Source of the DNA: Caproiciproducens sp. MSJ-32 | GTDB taxonomy: Bacteria > Bacillota > Clostridia > Clostridiales > Clostridiaceae | DNA length: 44,558 nucleotides | Assembly: GCF_018918055.1 (NCBI RefSeq) | Contig: NZ_JAHLPS010000011.1 | Location: 1 to 44,558, forward strand | Reading direction: 5' to 3' | Shown: piece after piece, positions 44,493-44,558 of the stretch | How the letters are laid out: each line of letters begins with the position of its first letter | How positions within the stretch are numbered: the first letter of the stretch is position 1 | The notes under the pieces: generated by a model | The model's input: only the letters and a program-made list of their open reading frames with translations | Told to the model about the DNA's origin: nothing | Database searches by the model: none | Made by a program: the position numbers and the translations under genes

Positions 44493-44558
44493 ATTGTTCA
44501 GTTTTTCTTTAAAATTTAAAAAAATTGATTTAGAAAGCTTGTTTTAAACAAAAAATGG

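Overview
The window is a low-GC Gram-positive, endospore-forming anaerobe chromosome, most likely Clostridium sensu stricto (cluster I). Evidence seen: strong AT bias, almost universal AGGAGG-type ribosome binding sites, spoIVA, spoVM and ylbJ sporulation genes, pta-ackA acetate genes, and the gene order yicC-remA-gmk-rpoZ-coaBC-priA-def-fmt-rsmB-rlmN-prpC-prkC-rsgA-rpe-thiN-spoVM-rpmB-asp23-fakA-recG and plsX-acpP-rnc-smc-ftsY-ylxM-ffh, which is the well-known Bacillus/Clostridium housekeeping block. The species cannot be fixed from the sequence alone.

Layout. 1-2123: the 3' end of an IS1380/IS4-superfamily transposase, then pstB and phoU, the tail of a phosphate-uptake operon whose pstS/pstC/pstA genes are not seen here. 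2339-6346: der, gpsA and spoIVA. 6508-7971: a small orphan protein that looks like a PBECR-type nuclease, then an L-asparaginase. 8153-13620: yicC, remA, gmk, rpoZ, coaBC, priA. 13631-18188: def, fmt, rsmB, rlmN and the phosphatase of the PASTA-kinase pair. 18190-25090: prkC, rsgA, rpe, thiN, the 23-residue spoVM, rpmB (opposite strand), asp23-like gene and fakA. 25185-28881: recG, rsmD, coaD and a coiled-coil protein. 28867-31303 on the minus strand: tmcAL followed by ylbJ. 31519-34635: pta, ackA, yceD, rpmF. 34689-44419: plsX, acpP, rnc, an Elp3-like radical SAM gene, a 30-residue membrane peptide, smc, ftsY, ylxM and ffh. The window ends in the leader that would precede rpsP.

Most genes serve information processing (rRNA/tRNA modification, initiator formylation and deformylation, SRP targeting, chromosome condensation, replication restart), central metabolism (CoA, thiamine diphosphate, acetate, phospholipid) and signalling (PrpC/PrkC). 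Three genes belong to the spore programme: SpoVM and SpoIVA together build the basal coat layer on the forespore, and YlbJ is a membrane protein of sporulation. No gene-free stretch exceeds about 300 bases.

No large novel system is evident. The observations most worth following are the orphan PBECR-like protein next to spoIVA, the very compact terminator/promoter/gene arrangement at spoVM, an imperfect palindrome covering the -35 box of the ylxM-ffh promoter, possible RNA structures in the yceD-rpmF and rnc leaders, and the transposase fragment sitting where the upstream pst genes are expected. All functional calls are from motif recognition and gene context; no database search was run.
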